Notes: generated by a model from the letters alone, not told the origin. Shown: positions 12,909 to 23,611, counted from the first letter of the stretch. The stretch: DNA of 64,000 bases from Macrothele yani (GCA_039090855.1 CM076996.1:49814469-49878468); one strand, 5' to 3'. Numbers and translations are program-made.

Positions 12909-14070
12909 TATAAGCAATCCAACTCTTTTTTGCTTTCATGATAAGTGAAGACATTAATGGCAAGATGGTTTAATTCTTCAAATGTTGAAATTTGGTCAAT
13001 TGAAACTGGATATTTTAAACTGCTTTTGTAAAGTTCCTTTTCATAAGCCACGCAGTGTGATACCTTTCCCGCATGTACTTTCACTGGGTGCAATGCGGAC
13101 AAGATGGCCCACAGAAAGCATTTTTGGCACTATTTTGTACATTTACGAATCCTTTAGTTGCGCATAACCCATCAGGAGTTGTAGTATAAGAGCTTCCTCC
13201 AAAAGGTCTGTAGATCGACATTACAAGTTTGAAGGATTCTGTTTTTACAAACACCCAGCCACTTCATTTTCTAAGAAAGTGTTCTACACTTTCATTAATC
13301 TTTGCATACGCATTATGCAAAAATCTATCTATCTGACTTTCAATACTCAGTATGTTGCTAACAGAAAGGAAAGGAAATCATTCATATTGAGTTTCTCCGT
13401 CTTCTTTCAATTTTACAAATGTGATATTCACAACAATTTGATTCCTTATATGCAGCTCTTTGGATATTATATACCTTTTCATTTTAGGGAAGTTACCATT
13501 CCAGAAATAACGCAGATCTTCGGCAATGTTTAAATTATTGATTTCGTTGATGTGCAAAGCATTATCAAATGCAAAATGTTCAAAATTGTAAACATTTCTG
13601 TTATGTTTTAAGAGATTATCATTGCGATTAAACGTTTTATCCCAAATAATCACACTTCACGAACACGATAGGCACCGTACAACTTGTGACGTATATTCTA
13701 ATTTGACTTTCATTTTTAGTTCCTTTTCCTATGTAAATTTAAGTTTGCTCTCTTTTGCACTTTCCAAACTTAACGTGATATCTTCTCTCTCACATGAATG
13801 AGGTTGGCAACACTTTTGAGGTCAGAGAAAGTGACGCATGAATGTGATAAGAACGAAAGATAAAAATGGACGATACAGCAGTTGCTTTGTGGGCATGTGT
13901 GTGTGGAGATGTTCGACCCCGCCTTCTCGTGGTGCATCCTGTTCCCACTAAAGGGGCTCTGACGACCGCAAATAGCGGTATAACTATACCATCGGGATCA
14001 GAGGAAATGCTATCCCACACTCACCAACCCGCTTGGCCAGCGTGGTGAGTTATGGCCAAACACCTCCAAA

Positions 14071-14920
14071 ATGACTCTACAACTTAAATCTTGGCCCTCA
14101 GTCTCCGGCAGCTGGAATGTACCTGGCCAAGGCAGCGGCCAGTGCGACATGAAGGCAGAGGGTGCTAAGAATCCCCGGAGGACCGGACTAGGCTGCCATT
14201 TGATGCTGACCTTGGCTACCTACAACGGACGCTTCCTATCTTCTGATTCAAGGCTTCTTGAATTGGAAGAGGAACTACAAAGGATCAAGTGGGACATCGT
14301 CGGGCTAAGTGAGGTAAGGAGAAAAGGAGAAGATCTCATTGAACTGAAAAGTGGACATCTCTTCTATTATCGTGGGACAGATACTGGCAGAACTAGTGGT
14401 GTTGGATTTATAATAAACAAGAAACTGAAGGATAAAGTGGTAGAAGTTGAAAGTTCCTCTGACAGAGCTGCACGACTCGTTATCCAACTATCGAGAAGAT
14501 ACCAGGCTCAGATTATTCAAACTTATGCACCCACCACAAGTCATCCTGAAGAAGAAATTGAAAGAATTTTATGAGGAAATTCGTCATCTAAATAATAAAG
14601 GTAAGCAGCACTTGAAGATAATTATGGGAGATTTCAATGCAAAAATAGGGCACCGGCAACAGAATGAAACTTCAGTAGGTAAATTCGGTCACGGCAACAG
14701 AAACCAGCGTGGAAATACTCTCGTTGAGTTTGCAGAGGCAGAAGGATTTTTCATCTTGAATTCCTTTTTCAAGAAAAAGCCACACAGGAAATGGACATGG
14801 AGACATCCAATTGGGACGACAAGTGAAATTGATTTTATTATGTGTAACAAAAAATTTGTCATCGAAGACTGCAGTGTGCTAAACAAGTTCAACACAGGTA
14901 GTGACCATAGATTGGTGTGA
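14071..14920 (+). pseudogene. RTE endonuclease domain, frameshifted
   Basis: APE-type endonuclease that nicks target DNA for target-primed reverse transcription. It reads LATYNGRFLSS near 14210, then DIVGLSEVRRKG (catalytic Glu), GDFNAKIGHRQ near 14630 and NTGSDHRLV near 14895 (Asp and His of the active site). One frameshift near 14570 separates the first half from the second. Otherwise the motifs are in family order. Confidence 0.88.
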
Positions 14921-17028
14921 GATGTAAGATGCACCTCAACACTAAACTGGAACGTGGCAAGCTCATAAGACAAACAAAATGTATTGACATAACCAACCTT
15001 AAAAAACACCATAATACTTTCAAGTTGGAACTGAAGAACAGATTCTCTGCTTTAGAAGGCCTAACATCGGAAGAAGTGGATATTTCGGAAGTTAACAGAA
15101 AAGTAACCAAAGCTCTTATGGAAACAGCAACAAAATTAGCTGGGTCTAAGAACAAGTTGCATGTAAACAAATTATCAGGAAAAACCAAAATGTTGATGCA
15201 AAAAAAGAAGAGAGATGAGGACAACTAAAGAAGATGTGACTTCCAAAGTGGAATATATAGAGCTATGCAAGACAGCACGAAAAAGTATCACTGAAGACGT
15301 AAGGAAATTCAACTGTGAGCTAGTGAGGAAAGCAATTGAAAACAACCAAAGCCTAAAGATAGCAAAGGGACATCTCAGTAAGGGAAGAAAACAGATTATG
15401 GCTCTGAGAAAAGAAGATGGTTCTATAACAAGAAATAGAGGCGAAATTTTGACAAGAGTGAAAGATTTCTACTCCCAATTATATGAAAGGGATGATACAT
15501 GTACTCCAGACATCATGAAAGGTACCAGAGTTCTTCCAGTCCTCCCAGCAGAAGTTGCTCATGCAATCAAGAACATGAAGCGGGGGAAAGCTCCAGGAGA
15601 AGATGGAATTACTATAGACATCATACAAGAAGCAAGTGGAGAAATTGAAACAGTACTCGCCCAAATTTTCACTCGATGCCTTAATGAAGGGAAGATTCCT
15701 GAGGATTGGAACAATGCTACAATGATCCTGCTACATAAAAAAGGTGACATTGAGGATCTCAGGAACTACAGACCTATCAGCCTCCTATCAGTGGTTTATA
15801 AAATCTTCACTAAAGTTCTTTCACACCGCTTGAAGGTAACACTGGACATGGCTCAACCGAGAGAACAAGCTGGATTCAGGAGTGGCTACAGCACAATAGA
15901 TCATATCCATGTACTGAGAGAACTAATTGAAAGAGCGAGGGAATATGAACTTCCATTGTGCATGGCTTTTATCGATTATGAAAAAGCCTTTGATTCGGTG
16001 AAACCATCAGCAGTTACCACGGCTCTGAAATCCTGTGGTATTGAAGATGCATACATTAATATTATTAATAACATCTATGAAAATGCAAGTGCAAAGATTC
16101 GGCTGTTTGAAAATACAACACACATAAAAATTGGAAAGGGAGTGAGACAAGGTGACACCATATCTCCGAAGCTCTTTAATGCCACATTGGAAAATGTCTT
16201 TCAATCACTGAACTGGGAAAACAAAGGGATAAAGATTAATGGAGATTATCTAACCCACCTTCGTTTTGCTGATGACGTAGTCATTTTTGCAACTACCCCA
16301 TCAGAGCTGCAGAGTATGATCCAGGAACTTGCTGACAAGAGTAAAGAAGTGGGATTAAAAATGAACTTTCAGAAGACAAAAGTGATGTTCAATGCTTTTA
16401 CAAGAAATGAAGATTTATCGATTGATGGAGAAAACTGGAGATAACAGATACTTATGTTTATCTTGGACATCAGATATCAAGTGAGGGTCACATTGATGAA
16501 GAAATTAATCGGCGTACAAAACTTGCCTGGAGAGCTTTTGGAAGAAACAGCATAATTTTCAAGAGCAATATGCCATTATGTCTTAAAAGAAAAATGTTTG
16601 ATCAATGCATCCTTCCAGTGCTTACGTATGGTGCAGAGACGTGGACCTTAACTAAAAGAGACATACAAAGGCTGCAGACAACTCAAAGAAGCATGGAGAG
16701 GTGCATGCTTGGTATAACCAGGAGAGATAAGAAGAGGAACTCGTGGATCCGAAAAATGACGAGAGTGGAAGACATCATGATCAGAGTTAAATCCCTGAAA
16801 TGGCAATGGGCTGGACATACTGCCAGAAGGACAGACCATAGATGGACAGCCGAAATTTTAGATTGGATTCCAAGGGACAGGAAAAGACCCAGAAAAAGAC
16901 CACATGGGAGATGGGTGGATGAAATTCGTAAATATGCGGGAGTGACATGGAGGAGACTGGCACAAGACAGACCGTTGTGGAGGAAACTTGGGGAGACCTT
17001 CGTCCAGCAGTGGATTGATAATGGTTGA
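14917..17028 (+). pseudogene. RTE reverse transcriptase, frameshifted
   Basis: Continues from the endonuclease with small frame changes near 14917, 15215 and 16440. Reverse transcriptase motifs in order: MKRGKAPGEDGI, NYRPISLLSVVYKIF, EQAGFRSGYSTIDHI, AFIDYEKAFDSV (first catalytic Asp), KGVRQGDTISPKLF and LRFADDVVIF (FADD box, intact). After 16440 the C-terminal region reads VLTYGAETWTLTKRD, WAGHTARRTDHRW, RPRKRPHGRWVDEIRK and ends QQWIDNG. This C-terminal pattern is typical of RTE/BovB proteins. Only a few frame errors separate it from an open frame, so the copy is fairly young. Confidence 0.9.
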
Positions 17029-17300
17029 CAATGATGATGATGATGATGTGAAGTGTAAAACTAGCAGTGCTATACTGTGGATTTCATCTACTGTGCTGGA
17101 CCAATAAAAGGTTATCGTAAGTTTGTCTTCTGTATATGTTTCTTCCGGCCGTAAGAGCTTAATTGGAACTATTGTATCGTATTCTTATTTAGTTCAACAT
17201 TTCCTTAGTCATGGTTTTAGACATAGCGTAACAACAATCACGCACACGAAAAAGGGTTATGTTATACACTGTAGTTTTGAATCCTTTTTAGGTTCTTTCT

Positions 17301-18379
17301 TTACATAATTTTCAAGCACACATGGCAATGCTCCATCCTTAATTTAAACATGTCTTTCTTTGAAACCCATGAATTCAACGTACTGTCGTGGCCAAGCCAC
17401 TTTACGAAATACTCTATCTGTTGATTTTTGACTCGCGTTCTTAAAATGCGTTCTATTTCGTAAATATCGTCGAGTTTTTTGTATTTTGCTAATTTTTGAG
17501 TATAAAAGCTTCCAATAATATCTTCGTCCTTAAATCCCTTATTTTTTAAGTATTGGGAGAGGTATCTAACACTTTAGATACGGTAAAGATTTCTTCCTTA
17601 AAATTAGGCAGGTAACCTTTTGTGAAGAAGTTCTGTATTTCACTATTCTTACTTTATCTCGGACTTTAAATCGCGCCTGTTTGTCTACTTTGTCTTCGTA
17701 GCCGTACAGGTTAAAGTGAACCACATTTCTTTTTTTTTTTTTTTTTTGAGACTAGTTTCATCAGGAGTCATTTTAATGGAACGATGGTATGAACCGTTGT
17801 AATTTTTTACGAGTTTAGGAAGAACATCAATCCATTTTCTGGTATTGTTAGAAGTAAAATATTTCCACATTTTCGTTTTTAAAGTTAGATTAAACCTTTC
17901 CACCACTTGACATTTCGTTTCGTTTTCCGTTGTAAACCACTTCACGTTGTTCTCTTTAAATAACCCTTACGTTTCTTTATTGATAAATTCATTGCCTTTG
18001 CATGTTTGCAGATTTTGTGGCTTTCGTTCTTTAAAACGTTTGCTGAAAGCTTTTCGTATTTCGTCCCCTGTTTTTTGTTTAATTGGTATTACCCAAGCTT
18101 TTTTACTGAAGATATCTATCACGGTAAGAATGTAACTGATGTTATTATTCGAAGATTTAAATTGTTGCATATCAATTACATCAACCTGAAATTGTTCATC
18201 CACGTTTGAAACGTAACGCGTATTTTCCTGTATCTCTTAACGATTGGTTTACGTAAAGAATAAACATCTTGTTTTTCTAAAAATTCACTTATGTCTTTCA
18301 TTTTCGCACCAGTTTTACGTTTTAAATCGTGCTTTCCAGAATATCCCTTTTCTGGTTCATAATACGTCGAAGCGAGCAT
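17301..18379 (-). pseudogene. Polinton integrase with chromodomain-like end
   Basis: DDE integrase of the retroviral type that would insert the Polinton. From the start: STYYEPEKGYSGKHDL, EFLEKQDVYSLRKPI, then after a frameshift near 18195 VDVIDMQQF (first Asp), ILTVIDIFSKKAWVIPIK, QTCKGNEFINKE and QVVERFNLTLKTKM (catalytic Glu). The second Asp position, normally TDKG, reads TCKG, so the triad is broken. A T run at 17731-17747 interrupts the next part. Farther on FKVRDKVRIVKY, DIYEIERILRTRVKN and EYFVKWLGHDSTLNSWVS form the chromodomain-like C-terminus. The start overlaps the PLA2-like gene by 23 bp. Confidence 0.88.
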
Positions 18380-18827
18380 GGCCTAATCCAAAGCGCTTCT
18401 TTGCTTTAACGATCGGTTTGATAATGGATCTTGATAATCGTTCACCGAGAGTAGAATTCGGAATTGAATCTAAGCCATTTAATAATTCTTGACCTGCAGC
18501 ATACCTAGCTTCCGTGTCTTTTGTTTTACTATAAGAAATGCTATGTTTTCTACACGCTTTATCTACTCGATTGATTCCAGAATCCCCTCTATTTAATATA
18601 TTTTCGAGTTTGGTAAAAGGGCAACAGTACTGATATCCTGGGATATGCATTTCGGGTGGGTTGAATTTATCTTGAATCCAACTCACAGTGTCACCGCCTT
18701 TTTAGAAGCTGCATTTCCTTTTACCGCACTGACGACATGTGCCTTTTAGCATGCATTTCCGATGTGTGGTGACCACTTTTCGAATTTTATCTGTCTTCGT
18801 ATGACACTTACACTTTACACAGTACAT
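18357..18827 (-). pseudogene. Phospholipase A2-like Polinton protein
   Basis: Starts MYCVKCKCHTKT with a Cys-rich N-terminus (further Cys in CMLKGTCRQCGKRKC), then one in-frame TAA, then a PLA2-like domain: PPEMHIPGYQYCCPFTKLEN and INRVDKACRKHSISYSKTKD. In the family, related to the parvovirus VP1 PLA2 domain, the calcium loop is normally YCGPGT and the catalytic dyad HD. Here they read YCCPFT and HS, so activity is not expected. The role in Polintons is thought to be virion-associated membrane penetration (inference from homologues). Confidence 0.85.
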
Positions 18828-18864
18828 CTTTCATTAAAGACGGAGATCATCAATTTTCAGGTAA

Positions 18865-19515
18865 AAGATAAGGGCGTTTCTGAACAAGAATGTTTTAGCG
18901 CCAATATGGCATTTCAAACTACCAATTTGTGGCCCTTCGGGATCTGGTAAAACTAATCTGTTGTCAAATCTGGTTTTTAAATAACTGTACTACAATAAAG
19001 TACATATTTACACAAAAAATTTGACTGAAACGAAATATGTTTACAAGCAAGAAATGTTCGATTTGATTCACCAAAAATTGCAGGAGAAATTTAAGTCACC
19101 TATCACAGTAGCAACGTTTAGTTCTAACAAAGACGATATCGTGAAGGTCGATTATTTAAATTCTGATTTTCAGAATATCATCATATTTGACAATTTCGTT
19201 GCAGAAAAGGATTAAAAACTCATCGGATAATTTTTTCTTCATGCTCAAAACAAAAGCTTTCTTTCATTTATTTAACACAGAGCTATTTCTCTAAACCCAA
19301 AGATTGTACACTTGCAGTATAATTATTTCATATTTCGTAATATGTTTAACAAAAGAGAAATGTTACAAATACAGATGGATCACGCTTCATATTTGAAAAA
19401 GGAAACATTCATGCAACTTTATGCCTATGCAGTTAGCAAGCCACATGATTTTCTATTGATTGATAAAAAGGCAAAACATTTCATGATGAGATACAGAAAA
19501 AGCGTCAGTGCCTAA
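18865..19515 (+). pseudogene. Polinton packaging ATPase, broken
   Basis: FtsK/HerA-type ATPase thought to pump Polinton DNA into capsids. Walker A is intact at 18928-18960: ICGPSGSGKTNLLSNLVFK. An in-frame TAA follows, then KYVYKQEMFDLIHQKLQEKF, and a Walker B-like IIIFDNFVAEKD near 19180 where the usual second acidic residue reads Asn. Stops break the next stretch, and the end is NYFIFRNMFNKREMLQI through FLLIDKKAKHFMMRYRK. The same frame holds throughout, so stops rather than frameshifts are the main damage. Confidence 0.85.
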
Positions 19516-19524
19516 TTAAGATGA

Positions 19525-20327
19525 ATTACTAGACGGAATTTGGAACAAAAAGCGAAACTTGATGGTGTTGCCGGCGCTGCTGGCATTGGTTTCAATCTGA
19601 CGCCAAAAGGCCACTATGACATGCAAAAAAAAAAAACTGCGACATGCTGGCGAAGGCAAAGAAGCATTTGAAGTCTTAACAAAAAAGCAATCACTGATTC
19701 TTGATAATAATAGATACAATGCTAAACATAGACATATTATCAACGTCGCGGAGCCAGATACTGACGGAGGTGTACTTACGAAATCTTACTTGGAGAAAAG
19801 AGCTCTGTCTATAGAGGGTGAAGAATTTAATGCGAAGAATAAACGCATAAAAAAATATAAGCGACCCCGTCAGTATGAAACATGCAGCGACCTAGGGGTA
19901 TGTTGACAACTTCGTAAAGATTCAAGATGTGCCTACAAACAGTTTAGTTAGAACAGAAGACGGTCTTTTTGTGCTTCGTAGCATGAAATTGCAAGGGAAA
20001 CATTTCGATGCGGAGAACATGGAAATTACAAACTTAGCCGAGCCACAAAATGATTCCAGTACAGTTACGGTGTCATATCTAAACACAAACTGTTTAACGG
20101 GTGGTGAAAATTATAATGTACATAGGAAAAAAATTGCCAATTTAGATCACCCGAGAGAAGAATGCCATGCTAGGACTAAACAATACGTTGACGACCTCGT
20201 GAAAATTGATCCGAAAGTCGACAATGTTCTAACTAGGAATGAAAATGGTGATAAGGAAGTGACCGATAGCAGAAGTAACGCACATTCGGTTATGAGTCTA
20301 GGAACTATTCTACCTATTCAGAGCTAA
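19525..20327 (+). pseudogene. Fibre-like Polinton protein with beaded repeats
   Basis: Repeats of a motif like FDAENMEITNLAEPQND-x-VTVSYLN occur at least four times: YNAKHRHIINVAEPDTD, FNAKNKRIKKYKRP, FDAENMEITNLAEP and YNVHRKKIANLDHPREE. Such bead repeats are common in trimeric tail or fibre shafts of viruses. An A run at 19625-19636 and a frameshift near 19905 split it (first frame ends about 19900, second runs 19929-20327). The position after the ATPase and the strand fit a Polinton structural gene. The fibre role is inferred from the repeat pattern. Confidence 0.6.
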
Positions 20328-21042
20328 CCAATTTTTTTAGACAATTACCATTACTGTGCTTCTAAAAGGCGTGTAATCAGTGTGTACTGTTGCACGACTA
20401 ATCCGACGGTTTCCATAAGTTACGATTTTAACTATAACGACGTCAAAGAGTTTCAATTTACCAGAAAAAGGAATAATCAGTTTTCTAAATCGATCATCAA
20501 CAGGACGTTTTTTGTAGCGGAACAAAGCTGAGAGGTTCTGTTGCGAAAAATTATCCGTCGGCAGCTGAAAAGCGAATGTATCCAAATACTACCCCGACTG
20601 GTTTCAATCACTGGATTTACGTTTTCAGTTTTCATCCAGCATGAATAAAGATGAGAGACGTTAAAGTACTTCATGACGTCATGGACAAAATTGTTCAGTC
20701 TCGTCATACAGCTAAAGCAAAAATTGACGAGAGCGTTTTGCAAAAAGAGCAATCTCGTGAGGTACTGGGAGAATTTCATAAACCAGTTGTCTAACAGTTA
20801 AAAACTATGAAAGAATCCAAAACGGCAGAAAAAGCAATATAAACTGAAGAACCAGCTGAAAAGCAACTATTCTTCATGTAGACAAACAACTTTAAGATGA
20901 GACTTTGACTTAATATAAACTGAAACTGCCAAGTGATTTTCTTAAGCAAAGTAATCTCCTGCACGAACTGAGAGAAACTGTTCATAAAGCTATACAACAT
21001 CTGCAAAAACTTGGCGGAACAAAATCGACTGAAGTTCTCAGG
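20328..21042. other. Degraded Polinton interval, unassigned
   Basis: Both strands show short frames. A plus-strand reading YDFNYNDVKEFQFTRKRNNQ near 20430 and a minus-strand reading LFRYKKRPVDDRFRKLIIPF are open, but neither matches a family I recognise. It may hold the end of the fibre-like gene. Confidence 0.35.
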
Positions 21043-21677
21043 CATGAAAAAAACACAGTTAGCATACTCATACTACGGCTCTGAGGAATCAAGTTAGATA
21101 CTCATATTACGGCCCTGAGGAATTATTTACAAGTTATCAAACTGTTGATATCTTCATTAGAAAGTCAAACTGAAAGGAGACAAACTGGAACTGGATTGAA
21201 TAAAAACTTAGACGAATTATGCCAGAGATTATCCCTTTTAATAGCCAGCAAACAAGCAGGAAGTACAAGCAAAGAGGAACACTCAAGAAACACATATAAC
21301 GTATTAAATCGGTTTATTTTTGTGGCGTAGTAAGTACAAAGACTCGCCAAGCTTTCGTACTCCACTGGGAGGCTTTTTCAATGCAAGTGGCTTTCTGAAG
21401 GCACTGGGAGGCTTTCTCAATGCAAGTGGCTTTCTGAAGGCATATGCCTTCTAGTAGAGTACGAAAGCTTGGCGAATCTTTGTGCTTACTACGCCACAAA
21501 AATAAACGGATTTAGTACGCTATATGCGTTTCTTGAGTGTTCACAGTGTGGTATATTTATAATTACGTTATGAAGCAAAGAGGTTTATAATGAAATCGTT
21601 GATATTTTGGATACCTTATTAAAGAATCGTGTGATCGATGAGAAAGAACACGAGATACTGATCACTAAGTACCTATA
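21043..21677 (+). pseudogene. Small conserved Polinton protein (PX-like)
   Basis: Starts about MKKTQLAYSYYG. After a 35-bp duplication (21059-21125) and a frameshift it reads LNKNLDELCQRLSLLIASKQ then AGSTSKE. The frame resumes exactly after the foldback insertion as VYNEIVDILDTLLKNRVIDE and ends ILITKYL before TAA. The pattern LLI-x3-AGNTS...NEIIDILD-x-LLK resembles a small conserved arthropod Polinton protein of unknown function; the family name is my recollection, not checked. It sits upstream of the minor capsid gene. Confidence 0.55.
21278..21572. mobile_element. Foldback (MULE-like MITE) insertion
   Basis: Arms of about 85 bp form an inverted repeat: 21279-21361 (ACTCAAGAAAC..., TTTGTGGCGTAGTAAGTAC, AAGCTTTCGTACTC) against 21456-21541. 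The loop holds a tandem 39-bp duplication containing GGAGGCTTTTTCAATGCAAG. An 11-bp duplication AAGCAAAGAGG lies at 21267-21277 and 21573-21583. Removing one copy restores the coding frame of the host gene. Long arms with a 9-11 bp duplication suit the Mutator superfamily. Confidence 0.85.
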
Positions 21678-21762
21678 ATACTAGTAGAACTCATTACGTA
21701 CCTATAATGTTAGTAGAATTAATTAAGTACCTATAATACTATTAGTGTTCATTAAGTACCAT
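21667..21762 (+). repeat. Tandem repeat, about 32 bp, three copies
   Basis: AAGTACCTATAATACTAGTA-type units directly after the stop of the PX-like gene and before the minor capsid start. The first copy overlaps the stop codon, so the array grew from the gene end. Confidence 0.75.
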
Positions 21763-21803
21763 CTGGTTTGGCTGATTTTCTAAATGACTGCGTTTAAAAT
21801 AAG

Positions 21804-22503
21804 ATGGTATTATTAACAATTTCGTCTGTAAATCAACCTGAACCCGAAGACATAGAGATCAATTTCGAAACACCTATTGAACTTAATGACGACTATAAAA
21901 TTGCATTGATAGGCAACAATGTCAGGTATTCATCTCATAATATTAGTGACAAATATAATAACAACGTGTTGAAATACTCTGATGGCAAGCAATGGAAGTC
22001 ATTGATTATAATCAAGGGTATGTACGATTCTAATGGGCTGAACAATGTTTTTACAAGTTTCTTAGATGATCCCTCATCTATAGTTTTAAAACCAAACGAA
22101 GCTACTTTGAGATTTGTAATAATCCTATCCGGTAACTACAAAATCGATTTTTCGGAAGGGAAACAGCACGAACTTCTCGGATTTGAATCAGTTAGGATTA
22201 CCGAACCTAACACTGAAGGCAAGTACGCGCCAAATATAACCCGGGGCGTGGATCGTATCTTAAGACATTGCTCTATAGTGCAATCTTCATATCTTAATAA
22301 CCAGAAATCCGGTGTTCTTTACAGTTTTGCTCCTAAAACACCCCCAGGAAGTTTAATCGACGTACACACATTCTTCCCTATATATTTTCCGTCAATACGA
22401 GGCAATACAACGTAGAATGAAACTCACCGATCAAAATAACGAGTTAATTGATATTAATAACGAACACGTGACATTCATGGTGCACCTGCGTAAAATAAGG
22501 TAA
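21804..22503 (+). pseudogene. Polinton minor capsid (penton-like) protein
   Basis: Starts MVLLTISSVNQPEPEDIEIN at 21804. Blocks typical of the arthropod Polinton minor capsid protein: PIELNDDYKIALIG, YKIDFSEGKQHELLGFE and HCSIVQSSYLNNQKSGVLYSF. The first frame stops at 22415, but a one-base shift near 22400 joins it to MKLTDQNNELIDINNEHVTF and MVHLRKIR, the expected C-terminal strand, ending at 22503. One frameshift in about 230 codons makes this one of the better preserved genes of the element. A single jelly-roll penton role is known for homologues. Confidence 0.75.
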
Positions 22504-22505
22504 TG

Positions 22506-23494
22506 TATTACGGTTATTCTACCTCTTTGACGCCGCTGCAAAGAAGTACATTACAAAGAGCTATTAGACGGATTGTCTCTACAAATCGACCCAAATAAAT
22601 AACAGAGACAAGATGTCTTAAAACTCACCAAACAGCAAATGCTGAAACCGAAAAAGTCTCGCTCCCCAGTACGTATGCATTTCAGCAAAACGCAGTTAGG
22701 TGGATTTTTGCCATTTCTCATGCCCGCTTTAATGGCTTTTAGGAAAAGCTGCTTCTCTCGGAGCAGCCGGATACGCAGGTACAAAAGTGGCTCAAAAAAT
22801 TCTTGGGAAAGGTTTGTATCTTCCTGGGAAACAGAAAGGCCAAGGAAAAAATAAGAAAGGTCCTTTAAGTAACCATAACAGCTTAGAGTACATGGAAAAC
22901 GAAAAATATTTTCGAGGGGTGTTTTCGATTGACAAGCTACCGGGAGAACGAATGCGGTATTATCAATTTTGATAAGTCTGATGGTCCAGGAACTCACAGG
23001 GTAGCGTGTTTTAATGATTCTATGCTACCGTTCACCAAATATTTCGATCCTTTTGGATTCTCACCAACGGAAAACATTACAAAGTATCTCTCTGAAAAAC
23101 CTCTTTTGTATAGTTCTTCGAAAATTCAGTCCGATGCTTCCAAACATTGCGGGCCGCCCCGGTGGCGCAGTGGTCTAAGGCGCTGGCCTCTGTTCATTCG
23201 TCCGTAAGGGGTCTGGGTTCGAATCCCGGTGAGGCATGGATGTTGTGTTTGTCTTACGGCACTGACTCTCTCCCTTCCCTGGAACCAGTGACCCTAAATT
23301 AGGGACGGGCGACTGCTTATAGCCCATTGAGTTGCTCACGGTGGTCGTTAAACCAACAATAAAAAAAAAAATAAAACATTGCGGACACTTCTGCATGTAT
23401 TACATAAAACAAAGAGATAAAAACGTGTCCCCGTACGACGTGGTATACAGTCTTACACAACAGCCGTCTGTTGAAAACGAATTGAGAGTAAGAT
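22506..23494 (+). pseudogene. Polinton cysteine protease with hydrophobic N-terminal region
   Basis: Adenain-like capsid maturation protease. An N-terminal region reads MHFSKTQLGGFLPFLMPALM then AASLGAAGYAGTKVAQKILG (hydrophobic, Ala/Gly-rich), followed by YFRGVFSIDKLPG. The protease core reads ECGIINFDKSDGPGTHRVAC (catalytic His), YFDPFGFSP, SSSKIQSD (oxyanion Gln) and KHCGHFCMYYIKQRD (catalytic Cys in CGHFC), ending ENELRVR. Frameshifts near 22740 and 22955 and a SINE at the KHCG/HFC junction break it. Confidence 0.85.
23153..23373 (+). mobile_element. tRNA-derived SINE in the protease gene
   Basis: Full copy: head GGTGGCGCAGTGGTCTAAGG, B box GGTTCGAATCC, body TTGTCTTACGGCACTGACTC, GGGACGGGCGACTGCTTATA, and an A-rich tail at 23361-23373. 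The exact 11-bp target site duplication AAACATTGCGG lies at 23142-23152 and 23374-23384. This copy defines the family: about 220 bp, tRNA-related head, LINE-like 3' end, A tail. Confidence 0.95.
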
Positions 23495-23611
23495 GAAAGT
23501 GATCAGACGAAAAAAGTATTACAAACCAAAGGTGCTTCATAAACCAAAGCAAATTATTTCTACGAAATCGCAACAAATTTTAAATCATATAATTTACGGG
23601 TACACTCTTAA

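Larger units (their letters stand above)
9196..13653 (-). pseudogene. Polinton DNA polymerase B (PolB), broken
   Basis: Replicates the element; family B with 3'-5' exonuclease. Reading from 13653 down: N-terminal FWNGNFPKMKRYIISKELHI, then GGSSYTTTPDGLCATKGFVN; ALHPVKVHAGKVSH near 13080; exonuclease I VIYADFEC near 11210; a zinc cluster CHICDKSLG with DHDHITGHFR near 10940; exonuclease II FKGFDGHFIVKEL; TDVLLLADIFENFR near 10440; motif A IYFDTTNLYKYAM near 10230; motif B remnant SVYGKTLE-like near 9780; motif C LLFTDTDSF near 9510; and GLKPKLYSIK near 9310. The catalytic Asp residues of motifs A and C are present. Frameshifts, stops and a Tc1 insertion break it. Confidence 0.92.
13915..17048 (+). 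mobile_element. RTE-clade LINE, nearly full length
   Basis: Starts where LTR homology stops (after GGAGATGTTC at 13914) and ends in a short GAT repeat at 17029-17048, the usual 3' end of RTE elements, after which LTR homology resumes. It encodes endonuclease then reverse transcriptase in the order expected for the RTE/BovB clade. About 3.1 kb long. No target site duplication could be set with certainty because the GAT tail blurs the right edge. Confidence 0.85.
13685..17268 (+). mobile_element. Gypsy-type LTR, probably solo, split by a LINE
   Basis: Left part 13685-13914 (TGTGACGTATATTCTAATTT onward) and right part about 17049-17268 (ending GTTATACA) together match the LTR at 35908-36460, including GGACCAATAAAAGGTTATCG before the putative polyadenylation site. 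No gypsy coding sequence lies nearby, so this is probably a solo LTR. It lies between the Polinton PolB and integrase genes, which diverge to neither side here but both read leftward. I could not identify a target site duplication. Confidence 0.8.

Noticed and set aside
13685..17268. Target site duplication for the LTR in the Polinton
   Set aside because: The flanks CAACT and CTGTA do not match; I could not support a duplication.
22551..22997. Minus-strand ORF of 148 codons
   Set aside because: Antisense of the Polinton protease N-terminal region, which has a clear plus-strand family match.
23153..23230. tRNA-like sequences at several sites (7174, 23153, 35799, 37258, 38228, 44425, 60540)
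   Set aside because: All are followed by the same non-tRNA body and A tail, and several have target site duplications. They are SINE heads, not tRNA genes.
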